64,000 bases of DNA from Desulfoluna spongiiphila (GCF_900101345.1 NZ_FMUX01000006.1:186001-250000); one strand, 5' to 3'; positions 10,088 through 19,217 are shown, counted from the stretch's first letter. Numbers and translations are program-made. The notes: generated by a model not told the origin, from the sequence alone.

Positions 10088-10960
10088 ATGCGCGTCACCC
10101 ACCTCTACGAGAGCCCGTCCCCCGTCCTTTCCATGGAGTTTTTCCCGCCACGAACCGAAAAAGCCGAAGAAGGATTCGGCGCCGTCGTGGATGACCTCTT
10201 CTCCATGGCCCCCGATTACATGTCTGTGACCTTCGGGGCAGGGGGCTCCAACCGGGACGGATCCTACCAGACCGTCCGGACCATGCTGGACAAGTCCATT
10301 CCTACCGTGGCCTACCTTGCCGGCTACGGCATGGCGCCTTCCGAGATCACCGAGGTCCTGGACCGCTACCGGGACATGGGCATCGAGACCCTCTTTGTCA
10401 TCCGTGGGGACAAGCCCAGACAGGACGGGTTCACCCCACACCCCGACAGCTTTTCCTACGCCTCGGACCTCATTGCCTTTATCAAAAAACACTACGACTT
10501 TACCCTGGGCTGCGCCGGGTACCCGGAAGGCCATCAGGAGGCCGAAAGCCTTTCAAAAGACATCGAGTACCTCAAAGCCAAGGTGGACAACGGTGCTGAG
10601 TACGTGGTGGCCCAGAATTTTTACGACAATGCCTACTACGCGGATTACGTGGACCGGTGCCGCGCCGCAGGCATCACCGTCCCCATCATTCCCGGCATCA
10701 TGCCCGTCTACAGCGTTAAGATGGCCCGTATCCTCGCCAAGGTCTGCGGAACCACCATCACCCCAGAGCTGGAAACCCGCCTTACCACCGTGGATCCCGA
10801 CGACAAAGAGGCCGTCCTTGCCATGGGCATCGACTTTGCTACGGATCAGTGCCGGGGCCTCCTCAAGGCCGGTGCCCCCGGCATCCACCTTTACACCATG
10901 GACCGCACCTTCTCGACCACGGAGGTGGTGAAGCGGTTGCGGGATGAAAAGCTGATTTAG
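10088..10960 (+). CDS. metF: 5,10-methylenetetrahydrofolate reductase
   Basis: A 290-residue soluble enzyme that reduces methylene-tetrahydrofolate to methyl-tetrahydrofolate, for methionine synthesis and, in many anaerobes, the Wood-Ljungdahl methyl branch. The N-terminus 'SMEFFPPRTEKAEEGF' carries the conserved catalytic Glu region; 'YMSVTFGAGGSNRDGS' and 'LFVIRGDKP' are family motifs, and 'VAQNFYDNAYY' matches the folate-binding region. Length equals the bacterial MetF catalytic domain without a regulatory extension. The gene stands alone between a chemoreceptor and a convergent transporter; no MetV or Wood-Ljungdahl partner is adjacent. Repeat copies lie on both sides. Confidence 0.95.
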   Translation: MRVTHLYESPSPVLSMEFFPPRTEKAEEGFGAVVDDLFSMAPDYMSVTFGAGGSNRDGSYQTVRTMLDKSIPTVAYLAGYGMAPSEITEVLDRYRDMGIETLFVIRGDKPRQDGFTPHPDSFSYASDLIAFIKKHYDFTLGCAGYPEGHQEAESLSKDIEYLKAKVDNGAEYVVAQNFYDNAYYADYVDRCRAAGITVPIIPGIMPVYSVKMARILAKVCGTTITPELETRLTTVDPDDKEAVLAMGIDFATDQCRGLLKAGAPGIHLYTMDRTFSTTEVVKRLRDEKLI

Positions 10961-11018
10961 GGCTCAGGTCGGGGTGGTTGCGGAAGTGTACGTTTTATGT
11001 GCAAAGCGCATGGGAAAA

Positions 11019-11255
11019 GCCTCCGGCGGCAAGGTGGGGGGACCTTGAAACCCGATGGCGAATGCATGGAGGCAACCACTGTGCAGTCGTTCTCGGGGCA
11101 TTCGCGTGACGTGCGACGTCCGGCAACCGTCTCTGCTGCAGATGCCCATGTCATTGTTTTCAGGAATACCATTCGGGGTTTTTCTGGTTCGTTTGGCTTT
11201 GACCGGAAGAACTCTGCAGGCAAGGTCTGCCTCCTTGAAAGCAGCTTGCGAATGG
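11019..11255. repeat. Dispersed repeat, copy I (long variant)
   Basis: Starts with GCCTCCGGCGGC (11019-11030) followed by CAAGGT..ACCTTG, 59 bp after the metF stop. From about 11053 it shares a ~190-bp stretch with 41188-41385: a GCGAATGC...GCATTCGC stem with GGAGGC and CTCGGG inside, then GGCAACCGTCT, a CATTTGGGGTTCG-like segment, and a second CAAGGT..CCTTG hairpin ending in TTGCGAATG. Similarity is mosaic rather than continuous. Confidence 0.7.
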
Positions 11256-11262
11256 TCTCATC

Positions 11263-12096
11263 CTACAGGGATTGGGGCGTTTTGGCCTTTGAACGGTAGC
11301 TTTTCAGCTCCTGAATGATGAAGTTGCAGGAGATAAGAAAGAGAAAACCACCGAAAAGCTGCTTGAGGATGAATGCCGGAAGGTGGCTTGAGATGATGGC
11401 GCCTGCCACCGCTCCGGCCAGGGCTGGTCCGAACAGGCTTTTCATGGGTGTTTTGTCAAAGGTATTGAGCTTGTTGTGGATGAGGGTGGCTGAAACAGAG
11501 AGAAAGAACATGGTGGTTAACGAGAGGGTGATGGCCTGGTGCATATCGAGTTTTATCACGATGACGTAAAAGGGGACGATGAGCAATCCGCAGCCGATTC
11601 CCAGGAGCACGGCGATCATGCCGATGAGGATCCCGACGGGGATGATAAGAAGTGACTCGTGTGTCAGCAAAAGGGTATGAATCCCACTGTAGAGCAGAAG
11701 GGGAACGTCGAAAATCTTCAGCATTCTCAAGCTTACCACAAGCAGGAAGAGGGCAAAGGCAAGTTTCAGCCAGCCCGTGCGATGCTCCCGCACAATGTTT
11801 CCGCCCAGCAGCGTTCCAAGAACGCACGCCGGGATGAAGAGAAGGTAAAGCCGAAGGGAAGGGGCCGCAGGAAGCAGGGCGACGTGGTTGACGGCACCCA
11901 CGAAGCTGATGGGGATGATGGTCGCCAGGGATGTGCTTGCGGCCTTTTTAAACTCAAAGCCGAAAGCGGCCATAAGGATGGATACCAGGAGCGTGCCCCC
12001 GCCGATGCCGATGCCCGCACTGAAAAGGGCCACAAGAAAACCGAGGATCGCCAACCGGAAATCAAACGCAGAGGAAAAAGATCTGCCCGACATCAT
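11263..12096 (-). CDS. TauE/SafE-family membrane anion exporter
   Basis: A 277-residue integral membrane protein with about eight hydrophobic helices. The N-terminal 'LVALFSAGIGIGGGTLLV' glycine-rich helix and the related 'IAVLLGIGCGLLIVPFYV' in the second half are the two repeats characteristic of the TauE/SafE (DUF81) family, whose members move sulfite, sulfoacetate or other organosulfur anions. The exact substrate is not deducible; in a sulfur-metabolising organism a sulfur oxyanion is a reasonable guess. Start 12096 is preceded by AAGGAG. It converges with metF and diverges from the NYN gene. Confidence 0.88.
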   Translation of the reverse strand: MMSGRSFSSAFDFRLAILGFLVALFSAGIGIGGGTLLVSILMAAFGFEFKKAASTSLATIIPISFVGAVNHVALLPAAPSLRLYLLFIPACVLGTLLGGNIVREHRTGWLKLAFALFLLVVSLRMLKIFDVPLLLYSGIHTLLLTHESLLIIPVGILIGMIAVLLGIGCGLLIVPFYVIVIKLDMHQAITLSLTTMFFLSVSATLIHNKLNTFDKTPMKSLFGPALAGAVAGAIISSHLPAFILKQLFGGFLFLISCNFIIQELKSYRSKAKTPQSL

Positions 12097-12457
12097 GAAT
12101 CTCCTTATTTGTCGTCATGGTGGAAGACAATGGTGTTGAAATGCATGGGGCTTTTGGCTGCTTGTTGTGTTTCAATATCTTTTTATATGAGTGTAAGATA
12201 TATGTAAACATAATGGTTTTGTCTGATAGGAAAGTTTGTGAGGAACTCCAATGGCAAGTCCGTGCGTGAGGGGATGGGCCTGATTCACCGGAAGCTCTCC
12301 TTTGCGTTGGGTGAGGCACCCGCATCTTCCGGCGTTTTGCACACCACCTGTCCCTTTCCTTGTGGTAGACTGCTTTCGGTAAGCATCATGCCGGGAATAA
12401 CATTCGCGGTCTTTGGTGTTGAATAGAATTCGTTAACCCACTCATTGGGGGCCCATT
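12097..12457. other. Divergent intergenic region
   Basis: 361 bp between the divergent TauE/SafE and NYN genes; it must contain both promoters. It includes an A/T-rich stretch (about 12160-12235) but I see no convincing operator, hairpin or small gene. Confidence 0.4.
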
Positions 12458-13159
12458 TTGACAGATACAAAGAACATTGCCCTGCTCATTGACGCGGACA
12501 ATTCACCGGCCAAGTCCATTCAGAAGATTTTTTCGGAGCTTGCGCGGCACGGGAAGGTCAACATCCGGCGGGCCTACGGCAATTGGACCACAGGGAACCT
12601 CAAGGGATGGGAGGCGGTGCTTCAGGACCATGCCATCCAGCCTTTCCAGCAGTACGACCTCACCAAGGGGAAGAACGCCACGGATATCGCCATTGCCATT
12701 GATGCCATGGACATTCTCTACACCAAGCAGGTGGACACCTTCTGCATTGTGACCTCTGATTGTGATTTTACGCCCCTTGCCACGCGGATTATCTCCGAGG
12801 GAAAATCGGTGATCGGGTTCGGGGAGAGGAAAACACCACCCGTGTTTATCAATGCGTGTTCCACCTTTCTCTATGTGGATGATGAGGTGGCGGTGAAAAC
12901 AACCCGGGTCGATGCCAAAGAGCTGCGGGGGGACGCCAAACTGATGAACCTGCTCCGGGATGCCATTTCCGGCTCGGAGAACGGTGACGGCTGGGCAAGC
13001 CTCTCCAAGGTCGGCTCCCATATCAGCAACCATGCCTCCTTTGACCCCAGGAACTATGGCTATGCGCGGTTGAGCGACCTGATGGAGGCCATCGGGCTTT
13101 TTGACCTGAGGCGGGACAAAAAGAAGTCCTTCGAGGTGAGGGACAATCGAAAAAAATAG
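12458..13159 (+). CDS. NYN-domain (PIN-like) protein with C-terminal LOTUS/OST-HTH domain
   Basis: A 233-residue LabA/DUF88-type protein. The NYN domain has the expected acidic residues: 'LLIDADNSP' at the N-terminus, 'ATDIAIAIDAMDILY' and 'IVTSDCDFTPLA' (about residues 70-108). These coordinate Mg2+ in PIN-like ribonucleases. After a linker comes a winged-helix of the OST-HTH/LOTUS type ('SLSKVGSHISNHASFDPRNYGYARLSDLMEAIG'-like, split here: 'LSKVGSHISN' and 'GYARLSDLMEA'), thought to bind RNA. The start is TTG at 12458 with GGGGG upstream; no better ATG exists. A strong terminator follows. An RNA-processing or RNA-decay role is likely; the target is unknown. Confidence 0.88.
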   Translation: MTDTKNIALLIDADNSPAKSIQKIFSELARHGKVNIRRAYGNWTTGNLKGWEAVLQDHAIQPFQQYDLTKGKNATDIAIAIDAMDILYTKQVDTFCIVTSDCDFTPLATRIISEGKSVIGFGERKTPPVFINACSTFLYVDDEVAVKTTRVDAKELRGDAKLMNLLRDAISGSENGDGWASLSKVGSHISNHASFDPRNYGYARLSDLMEAIGLFDLRRDKKKSFEVRDNRKK

Positions 13160-13223
13160 GGGAGTCCTGAGACCCCCGGAATAACGGATAGAATAGAAAG
13201 GCGTTGCGACGAAATGAGGATGC

Positions 13224-13265
13224 AAAAAAAGCCCGGTGGCTTCCAAGCCGCACCGGGCTTTTTTG
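13224..13265. terminator. Bidirectional rho-independent terminator
   Basis: Stem GCCCGGTG (13231-13238) pairs with CACCGGGC (13251-13258). A-run (13224-13230) and T-run (13259-13264) flank it, so it can stop both the NYN gene and the convergent ABC-importer operon. Confidence 0.93.
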
Positions 13266-13298
13266 CGTTCAACAGGTCTGAGGGCCGAAGCCCCTTTT

Positions 13299-14210
13299 CT
13301 ACAGCAGGTTGTTGGCTTTGAGCCAGGCTGAGGCGGTGTCGGTGACGCTCTGGTGGTCCACGTCGACCTTCGCGTTCAAGGTTTGCATCTGGTCGGCGGT
13401 GAGTTTATCCGTCAGGGGGGCCAGCAGGGTTTCGATTTCGGGGTACTTGGTGAGTACGTCCTTGCGAACCACCGGGGCCGGGTTGTAGACGGGGAAGAAG
13501 TGCATGTCGTCGTCCAGGTTGATGAGGTTGAAGGCGGAGATGCGGCCGTCCGTGGAGTACCCCATGGCCACGTCCACCTGCTTGTTTTTAAGGGCAAGGT
13601 AGGTGATGCCCACGTCCATCTTTTTGATGCGGGATCCGGAAATCCTGAAACCGTAGACTTTCATCATTTTTTTGATGCCGTCCGGGCGCTCCCAGAATTC
13701 GGTGCCCACGGCCAGGGTGTAGGCCTTGGAATCTTTTTTGTATCGGTCCCCTAAGTCGGAGATGGTCTTGATGTTGGCCGCGGCAGCCTCGTCGGCCCGC
13801 ATCATGAGGGTGTAGGTGTTGTTGAAGGACGTTTTTTTAAGCCAGATCAACCCTTTTTCGGCGTCCTTTGTCTTGCAGTAGTCATAGGACTTCTGGGAGT
13901 TGTTGATCACTTCAGGGTCTGTGCCCTTGTGGTAGACGGTGTAGGCGGTGCCCGTGTACTCGAAGTAGAGATCGGTGAGGCCGTTTTCCAGGGACTGGCG
14001 GGCAATGGAGGTGCTCACTCCGTTTTTGACGGTGACCTGAAATCCCTTGCTTTCAAGGATCTGCTTGGCAAGCTCTGTGAGCAGGTACTGCTCGGTGTAG
14101 TTCTTTCCGCCTAAGACGATCTCTTTTGCGGCCATGGCCTGGGTGGTGAAGGCCAGGGTAAGGCAGGCCGCAAGGGCCAGTCGTAAAAATGCGCGTTTGG
14201 CTATCTGCAT
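13299..14210 (-). CDS. Glycine betaine/choline-type ABC transporter substrate-binding protein
   Basis: A 303-residue periplasmic protein of the OpuC/ProX/OsmF class. It has a signal peptide (residues 1-27, ending 'TTQAMAA'), then 'KEIVLGGKNYTEQYLL', the classic N-terminal motif of this group, and 'GLTDLYFEYTGTAY'. It delivers quaternary amines to the two permeases encoded just upstream. It is the last gene of a four-gene operon (ATPase, permease, permease, binding protein), 22 bp after the permease gene, and ends at a bidirectional terminator. Osmoprotection is the usual role, but the YehZ/OsmF branch is not always osmotic; exact ligand unknown. Confidence 0.92.
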   Translation of the reverse strand: MQIAKRAFLRLALAACLTLAFTTQAMAAKEIVLGGKNYTEQYLLTELAKQILESKGFQVTVKNGVSTSIARQSLENGLTDLYFEYTGTAYTVYHKGTDPEVINNSQKSYDYCKTKDAEKGLIWLKKTSFNNTYTLMMRADEAAAANIKTISDLGDRYKKDSKAYTLAVGTEFWERPDGIKKMMKVYGFRISGSRIKKMDVGITYLALKNKQVDVAMGYSTDGRISAFNLINLDDDMHFFPVYNPAPVVRKDVLTKYPEIETLLAPLTDKLTADQMQTLNAKVDVDHQSVTDTASAWLKANNLL

Positions 14211-14232
14211 GGGTGTCTCCTGTGTTGGGTGT

Positions 14233-14964
14233 TTAACTGTTTTGAAGCCTGAGCCCCTTGGGGATCACCATGCGTCCCAGCAGTTCGCAGGCGTAGTCGC
14301 CCACGAGGGCCAGCAGGGTGGTGGGGATGGCTCCGGCCAAGAGTTTGACGGGCATCATCATGTCGATGCCGGTAAAAATGAGGTCGCCCAAGCCCCCGGC
14401 ACCCACCAGAAATCCCAAGGGGGCGCTGCCCACGTTGATGACCAGGGCAATCCTGAAGCCCGTGAGGATCACCGAGGCGGCGTTGGGAAGCTCCACCGCC
14501 AGAAGGATTTGAAAGGGCGTGAGGCCGATGCCCCGGGCGGCATCGGTGATGCCGGGGGGGACGGCCTGGATCCCTGCCAGGGTGTTTCTGGCTATGGGCA
14601 GGATGGAGTAGATGGTGAGGGCGAAAATCGCCGGTTTGGTGCCGATGCCCAGAAAGCTCAGGGAGATGGCAATGACGGCCAGGGACGGGATGGTTTGCCC
14701 CAGGCTCAGGATGTACATCACCGTGGCTGTGTGTTTTTTCATGCGATCACGGGTGAGCAGGATGCCCGCGCCCAGTCCGATGACGGTGGCCATGAGCATG
14801 CTGCTGCCCACGAGCACCAGGTGCTGGCGGACCAGCTCCATGACATATTCCATCTCAAAGGGATCGGAAAGGTACTCCATGAGCCCGATCTGCTGGGCCT
14901 TGACCCCGCAGAAAAAGAGGATGCCTAAAAGTGCAAAACGATAGATCTTTGTTACCAGAGTCAT
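14233..14964 (-). CDS. Glycine betaine-type ABC transporter permease (second)
   Basis: A 243-residue inner-membrane permease. After an N-terminal helix it shows 'HLVLVGSSMLMATVIGLGAGILLTR' type organisation and the BPD_transp_1 coupling region 'ITDAARGIGLTPFQILLAVELPNA', which contacts the ATPase. The sequence is related to the neighbouring permease (14971-15627), so the channel is probably a heterodimer. It begins 6 bp after that gene, which implies translational coupling. Confidence 0.92.
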   Translation of the reverse strand: MTLVTKIYRFALLGILFFCGVKAQQIGLMEYLSDPFEMEYVMELVRQHLVLVGSSMLMATVIGLGAGILLTRDRMKKHTATVMYILSLGQTIPSLAVIAISLSFLGIGTKPAIFALTIYSILPIARNTLAGIQAVPPGITDAARGIGLTPFQILLAVELPNAASVILTGFRIALVINVGSAPLGFLVGAGGLGDLIFTGIDMMMPVKLLAGAIPTTLLALVGDYACELLGRMVIPKGLRLQNS

Positions 14965-14970
14965 GACTGC

Positions 14971-15627
14971 TTATGCCTCGATTTTAAGGCCCTTGGATGT
15001 GAGCCGGCGCTCGATGAGGGCCATGCCGGAATCAACCAGGATGGCAAGGATGGACACGCCCAGTGCGCCTGTGATGATCATCTCTTCATAGGATCGGGAG
15101 ATGCCCTGCTGGATAAAGACCCCCAGGCCCCCTGCTCCGATGTAGGCGGCGATGGCGGCGATGCCGATGTTCATGACGGCTGCGGTGCGCAGTCCGGCCA
15201 GGATAACGGGCACGGCCAGGGGAATCTCCACCTCTTTGAGGAGCTGCCAGCGGGTGAGGCCCATGCCTTTTCCTGCGTCCACAAGGCTTGAATCCACATT
15301 CCTGATGGCGGTGTAGGTGTTTCGGATGATGGGCAGCTCGCTGTAGAGAACCAGGGCCACCACCGCCGGCACCTTGCCCAGGCCCAGCCCGTAAGGGGCC
15401 AGGATCGGAAGCATGATACCGAACAGGGCGATGGAGGGCACGGTCATCAGGATGTTGGCCACCTCGAGGACCTTTTTGGCCAGGGCATCGTTTTTGGTGA
15501 TGGCGATGCCCGTGGGGATGCCGGTGACCATGGCGATGCACAGGGAGAGAAACACCAGGAAGAGGTGCTCCAGGCTCAAGGTCAGGGCCTGGTCCAGATT
15601 TTGTTGGATAAATCCTATGATGCTCAC
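14971..15627 (-). CDS. Glycine betaine-type ABC transporter permease (first)
   Basis: A 218-residue inner-membrane permease with five to six helices. The EAA-type coupling loop is 'LVDAGKGMGLTRWQLLKEVEIPLA', and 'GIPTGIAITKNDALAKKVLEVANILMTVPSIALFG' regions match OpuCB/YehW-like proteins. It starts 9 bp after the ATPase gene and pairs with the permease encoded directly downstream. Confidence 0.92.
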   Translation of the reverse strand: MSIIGFIQQNLDQALTLSLEHLFLVFLSLCIAMVTGIPTGIAITKNDALAKKVLEVANILMTVPSIALFGIMLPILAPYGLGLGKVPAVVALVLYSELPIIRNTYTAIRNVDSSLVDAGKGMGLTRWQLLKEVEIPLAVPVILAGLRTAAVMNIGIAAIAAYIGAGGLGVFIQQGISRSYEEMIITGALGVSILAILVDSGMALIERRLTSKGLKIEA

Positions 15628-15636
15628 TGGGGCCCC

Positions 15637-16764
15637 CTACTCATTGGTGTCGTCTTCATAGAATTCCATGATCTTGTCCTGGATGTTCTGGTAGGTGATG
15701 GTCCCCTTGAAGTGGCCGTTGTCGTCCACCACGCAGTAAAAGTCCATGCTGTCCATGAGCATGGAGGAGAGGACCTCCCGAAGCGGTTCGTCGTCTTCCA
15801 CAAAGATCTGGAAGGGTTCGGCCGCGTCGGTGACCGGTCCGGTCTCGAATTTCAGCAGCTTCGGTGTCACGTAGCCTACGGGCTTGCCGTTTTCCACGAC
15901 GATGCCCACCTTTCGGTTCTTCTCCATGAGGCGATCCAGGGCCTCCGGGCTCTTCATCTCGGCCGGTATGACATTTTTTGGGGACGTGTTCATGGCGTCC
16001 CGGGCCCGGATGAGGCCCAGAACTTTCAGGGCGCGGTCGGCTCCCACAAAGTCTGAGACAAATTTGTTTTTGGGCTGGGTCAGGATCATCTCCGGGGTGT
16101 CGAACTGCACCAGCTGGCCGCCCCGGAAGATGGCGATGCGGTCCGCCATCTTGATGGCTTCGTGGATGTCGTGGGAGACAAAGACGATGGTCTTTTTCAG
16201 GCGGGCCTGGAGCCGCATGAATTCATCCTGGATCTGGTCCCGGTTGATGGGGTCGATGGCCCCGAAGGGCTCGTCCATCAGGAGGATGTCCGGGTCTGCG
16301 GCCAGGGCGCGGGCCACGCCCACACGCTGCTGCTGACCGCCGGAGAGTTCGGCGGGGTATCTGTCGCTGTAGGTCTCCGGGTCGAGCTTGACTATTTTTA
16401 AGAGGTGGGCCACCCGGTCGTCGATTTTCGATTTGTCCCACTTGAGTACCCGGGGGATCATGGCGATGTTTTCATAGATGGTCTTGTTGGGGAACAGGCC
16501 GATCTGCTGGATCACGTATCCCATGCTGCGCCTGAGCTGAACGGGGTTGAGCTCCCGTATGCTGCGGCCGTCTACCAGGATGTCCCCGCCGGAGATATCC
16601 TCCAGCTTGTTGGTCATGCGAAGCAAGGTGGTCTTGCCACACCCGGAGGGCCCCAGAAAGACCACAACCTCTCCCGGCTTGATCTGCAAACTGATGTCCC
16701 GAACGGCAGGGACGGCGTCCTGGCCGTTTCCGTATACTTTTCTTACATTTCTATATTCAATCAT
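15637..16764 (-). CDS. Glycine betaine-type ABC transporter ATP-binding protein with CBS domains
   Basis: A 375-residue ATPase that opens the importer operon. Walker A 'GPSGCGKTT', signature 'LSGGQQQRVGVARAL' and Walker B 'ILLMDEPFGAID' are intact. The C-terminal ~120 residues (about 250-375) hold two CBS motifs; in OpuA-type importers such domains sense ionic strength or nucleotides and gate transport. This supports an osmotic function for the whole operon. An inverted repeat 90-131 bp upstream of the start may be a regulatory site. Confidence 0.94.
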   Translation of the reverse strand: MIEYRNVRKVYGNGQDAVPAVRDISLQIKPGEVVVFLGPSGCGKTTLLRMTNKLEDISGGDILVDGRSIRELNPVQLRRSMGYVIQQIGLFPNKTIYENIAMIPRVLKWDKSKIDDRVAHLLKIVKLDPETYSDRYPAELSGGQQQRVGVARALAADPDILLMDEPFGAIDPINRDQIQDEFMRLQARLKKTIVFVSHDIHEAIKMADRIAIFRGGQLVQFDTPEMILTQPKNKFVSDFVGADRALKVLGLIRARDAMNTSPKNVIPAEMKSPEALDRLMEKNRKVGIVVENGKPVGYVTPKLLKFETGPVTDAAEPFQIFVEDDEPLREVLSSMLMDSMDFYCVVDDNGHFKGTITYQNIQDKIMEFYEDDTNE

Positions 16765-16853
16765 CTGGTTCCTGCGGCGTTAAAACAAATCGTGGTGATT
16801 CGCCTAAGCGACGTGTCTTTTGAGGGAATGGTTTCCGAAATTTATTTTTAACT

Positions 16854-16895
16854 CAATAGATCATGGAAGCATTTCATACCACATAGAATCTATTG
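16854..16895 (-). promoter_or_regulatory. Inverted repeat upstream of the ABC-importer operon
   Basis: CAATAGAT (16854-16861) and ATCTATTG (16888-16895) form an 8-bp inverted repeat with a 26-bp spacer in an A/T-rich stretch upstream of the ATPase start. A third related CAATAGGA lies just beyond. It is well placed for an operator, but no regulator is identified. Confidence 0.4.
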
Positions 16896-17445
16896 AACAC
16901 AATAGGATAATTTTCATTTCACGGGCGTTTGCCTTGAAAAAAAGGAATAATATTAGCCGCTTTTTGAGTTGGCGGGAGCGAAGAATATATATTTAGTTCG
17001 AAGCTTTTTTATGATTCCACAGGGAACAGGTGGGCCAAAATGGTTTGGGTTCAATGCATGGTGGCCCCTGCGGTTCCTGTCGGTGTGATTTCGCAGGGCA
17101 TTTTTTTACGCAACGGCCTTAACTCACATGGGTATGGCTCCGTCTCTTCCACGGGTGGGGGGAGCTATGACGTATGACGTGTGTCATTGCCTATCCGTGT
17201 TTTTGCTTTTTATTGAGTCTTTTATCCTGCTGTTTTCCCCTGCACCCCGGAGACGTTTGATGATTTTCGATTCATCTGATGGATCGGGCTTCCCGGTGAA
17301 TCCGGCCTAACCCGCATATTTCATGAGAAAACAACCAACCAAAATGAAAAAGGAATGATTTAAGGTGGTTACAATCAAAATGTCAGCTATTTTAAAAATG
17401 CAAAATGTAAATCGACGTTTGCTGGTTGATTTTCTCACCCTTCGG
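16896..17445. repeat. Gene-free A/T-rich region with a repeat segment
   Basis: No supportable gene. From about 17312 the sequence (CATATTTCATGAGAAAAC, then AAAAATGCAAAATGTAA and TTGATTTTCTC) matches 21548-21685, and its second half also matches 18085-18150. These three copies define a dispersed non-coding repeat of about 130 bp. Confidence 0.6.
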
Positions 17446-17558
17446 GCGAGCCGAGTGCACCCATCTTCTGCGTTATCAGAGCTTTGAGGTAAACCACTAC
17501 ATCTGCAGCTCTGATGCCTTGAATATGGGTGCACTCGACTCGTGAAATATCCGGGCTA
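17446..17558. repeat. Large imperfect palindrome (TAGCCCGGATATTTC family)
   Basis: Left arm CGAGCCGAGTGCACCCAT... (from about 17449) is complementary to the right arm ending ...ATGGGTGCACTCGACTCG (to about 17540), each followed by a CAGAGCT segment near the centre. The right half through GAAATATCCGGGCTA is repeated inverted at 46497-46553. It could fold into a long hairpin in DNA or RNA. Confidence 0.7.
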
Positions 17559-17691
17559 AGGCAGGTTACTACTTCCGGGAGGATATCGTGGAGTCCGGCA
17601 CCCGGTATCGGGCGGCGCAATCCCGAAAAGCCGCCCGGTCCGCACCGGGGATAAGGGCTCCCATGGTGCGGCGGGCCTCAAGAGGCAAGGG

Positions 17692-17979
17692 TCAGCCTCT
17701 ATTCATCATTTTTTCTCGTTCTTCCCTGTAAATTTCGGTGATTCGATTAATGGATTCGTGCTGCCGGGCCAGGAGATCCTCTGTGATGGTCCGGATCCCC
17801 CATTTTTTAAAATCGATTTGAAGTCCGTTTCCGCCTGGGGATTCGGTGTGGCAGAGTTCCGTATAGAATCGTGCCACGGAGTGCAGGAGGCGGTGAGTGT
17901 CTTTGATGGCGTTACAGAGTTCAGAGATCTCGCACCCTGAGAACATCCCGGGCACGGGCTGGGGTGTGGGTGAGGGCAT
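17692..17979 (-). CDS. Hypothetical protein, 95 residues
   Basis: A short protein starting 'MPSPTPQPVPGMF'. The start at 17979 is chosen for a good AAGGAG site; the frame upstream is open but looks non-coding. The body is helical and charged ('ELCNAIKDTHRLLHSVARFY', 'EIYREEREKMM'), with one Cys pair, no signal peptide and no membrane helix. I do not recognise a family. It stands alone in a repeat-rich region and has no close co-directional neighbour. Confidence 0.55.
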   Translation of the reverse strand: MPSPTPQPVPGMFSGCEISELCNAIKDTHRLLHSVARFYTELCHTESPGGNGLQIDFKKWGIRTITEDLLARQHESINRITEIYREEREKMMNRG

Positions 17980-18084
17980 GGGGAGCTCCTTATGTGTGGT
18001 GGACAGTTCGTGGTAAGCAGAGCCGGTCCGCACGTGATCGTTACGACGAAACGGCAGTGGCCATGGTGTGAAGGCACCGATAGC

Positions 18085-18150
18085 CCTGATATTTCGAAAA
18101 TGCAAAATGTACGTCACGGTTTTCTGCTCGTTTTTCCCGTAAGGGACGGG
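18085..18150. repeat. Copy of the ATGCAAAATGTA repeat
   Basis: TAGCCCTGATATTTCGAAAATGCAAAATGTA followed by CACGGTTTTCTG (split for length) resembles 17375-17440 and 21622-21675. It lies upstream of the 95-residue gene. Confidence 0.55.
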
Positions 18151-18208
18151 GCAAGAAGAAACCATACAAAAACGATGCCTTATATGATCAACGTGCATGG
18201 AAAAGCCT

Positions 18209-18370
18209 GCCTCCGGAGGCCAGAGGATGATCCCCCGGATCCCAGGTTGCGAATGCTTTTATCCACTCGTTCCTCGAGGTGATAGCATCCTCGAAGATTT
18301 TCATAAAATCAGCCCAAGCCTGTTGGTCAAACTTTTCAAACGTTTGGCCCCCGGCAGGGCCGCCGGAGGC
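18209..18370. repeat. Dispersed repeat, copy H (162 bp)
   Basis: Ends GCCTCCGGAGGC (18209-18220) and GCCGCCGGAGGC (18359-18370). The interior keeps TTGCGAATGC, CTCGTTCCTCG (GAGGAACGA loop on the other strand) with TATC/GATA flanks, and CAAACTTTTCAAACGTTTGG. A second fragment, TCGGCGGCAAGGTGAGCCACCTTG (two pieces), follows at 18388-18410. No gene ends just upstream on this strand, so it is an exception to the usual placement. Confidence 0.75.
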
Positions 18371-18420
18371 ATCTTTAACTTGGTTGTCGGCGGCAAGGTG
18401 AGCCACCTTGAAACCCAGCG

Positions 18421-19217
18421 GTTTTTTGCGCATTTATTTTTATGTCTGAGTCCTAAGGCACAGGCACCATAGAAAAGTGCGCACCACGGGTGTTTCGCTG
18501 ATTTGCCTGTATAATAATAAGGCAACCCATCACGAGTAAGAAAATTTTTTTTTGGGGGGAGGCCTACCTGTTCAGGGAAAAGTCCGGCCTCGCTCTGGCA
18601 CCTGAAAAGAGGAAAAACACCCCTTCGGACAGGCCGTGGACGGTGTGGCGTCCATGCCGAAGCAGTCCCAAGGCGTGCAGAATTCCCGTCGGGGCCTCAT
18701 TTCGCCCGTTGATCAGGAACGCCGGTGGTTGTGGGGCATTTGCAGCGACAGTAGAGCAGGTTAAGGGAGAGCGGGGTTCCGCGGGTTGAGGATAAATCGA
18801 CTTGAAATGGAGTTGGGGGTGGGGTAAAAAATCGTTTAGCCATGACGACCTCCGGTAAAGGTTGTACTGGTTAGGCCTGACAGGATGTTTGCCGACATCC
18901 TGTCGGGTCGACTTCATGCAGCCAATAACTAGTTATTACACCCCACCATAATTTCAACGATTCACCATGTCAATAGTTTTTATCTGATAAATCCAGTGGT
19001 TAATTGTTTCGGTTTCGTTAGGGACAGACCGGGCCCGGCGCCCCTTTTTTCCCGTGACCATGGTTATGTGTCTTACGAGGTGACGCGAATCAATCGGTAT
19101 GGTACATGACGGTGGCGGTTGGCGCTGTATGCAAGGCACCGTGTTAGACGTGGCTTGTGCCTGTTTTTGGATGTGGACAGCATGCAGAGGGCATGTGGTG
19201 AGGATGGTGTGGCAGAA
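18421..19217. other. Intergenic region without a supportable gene
   Basis: About 800 bp between the repeat and the DUF2809 gene. Open frames exist on the minus strand (18564-18917 and 18954-19598) but show no ribosome site or recognisable protein features, and the second is antisense to a real gene. Confidence 0.4.

Noticed and set aside
17128..17310. Short + frame of 60 codons with a hydrophobic stretch
   Set aside because: No ribosome site and it runs into repeat DNA; too weak to call.
18564..18917. Minus-strand frame of 117 codons
   Set aside because: No ribosome site, proline-rich low-complexity translation, no family features.
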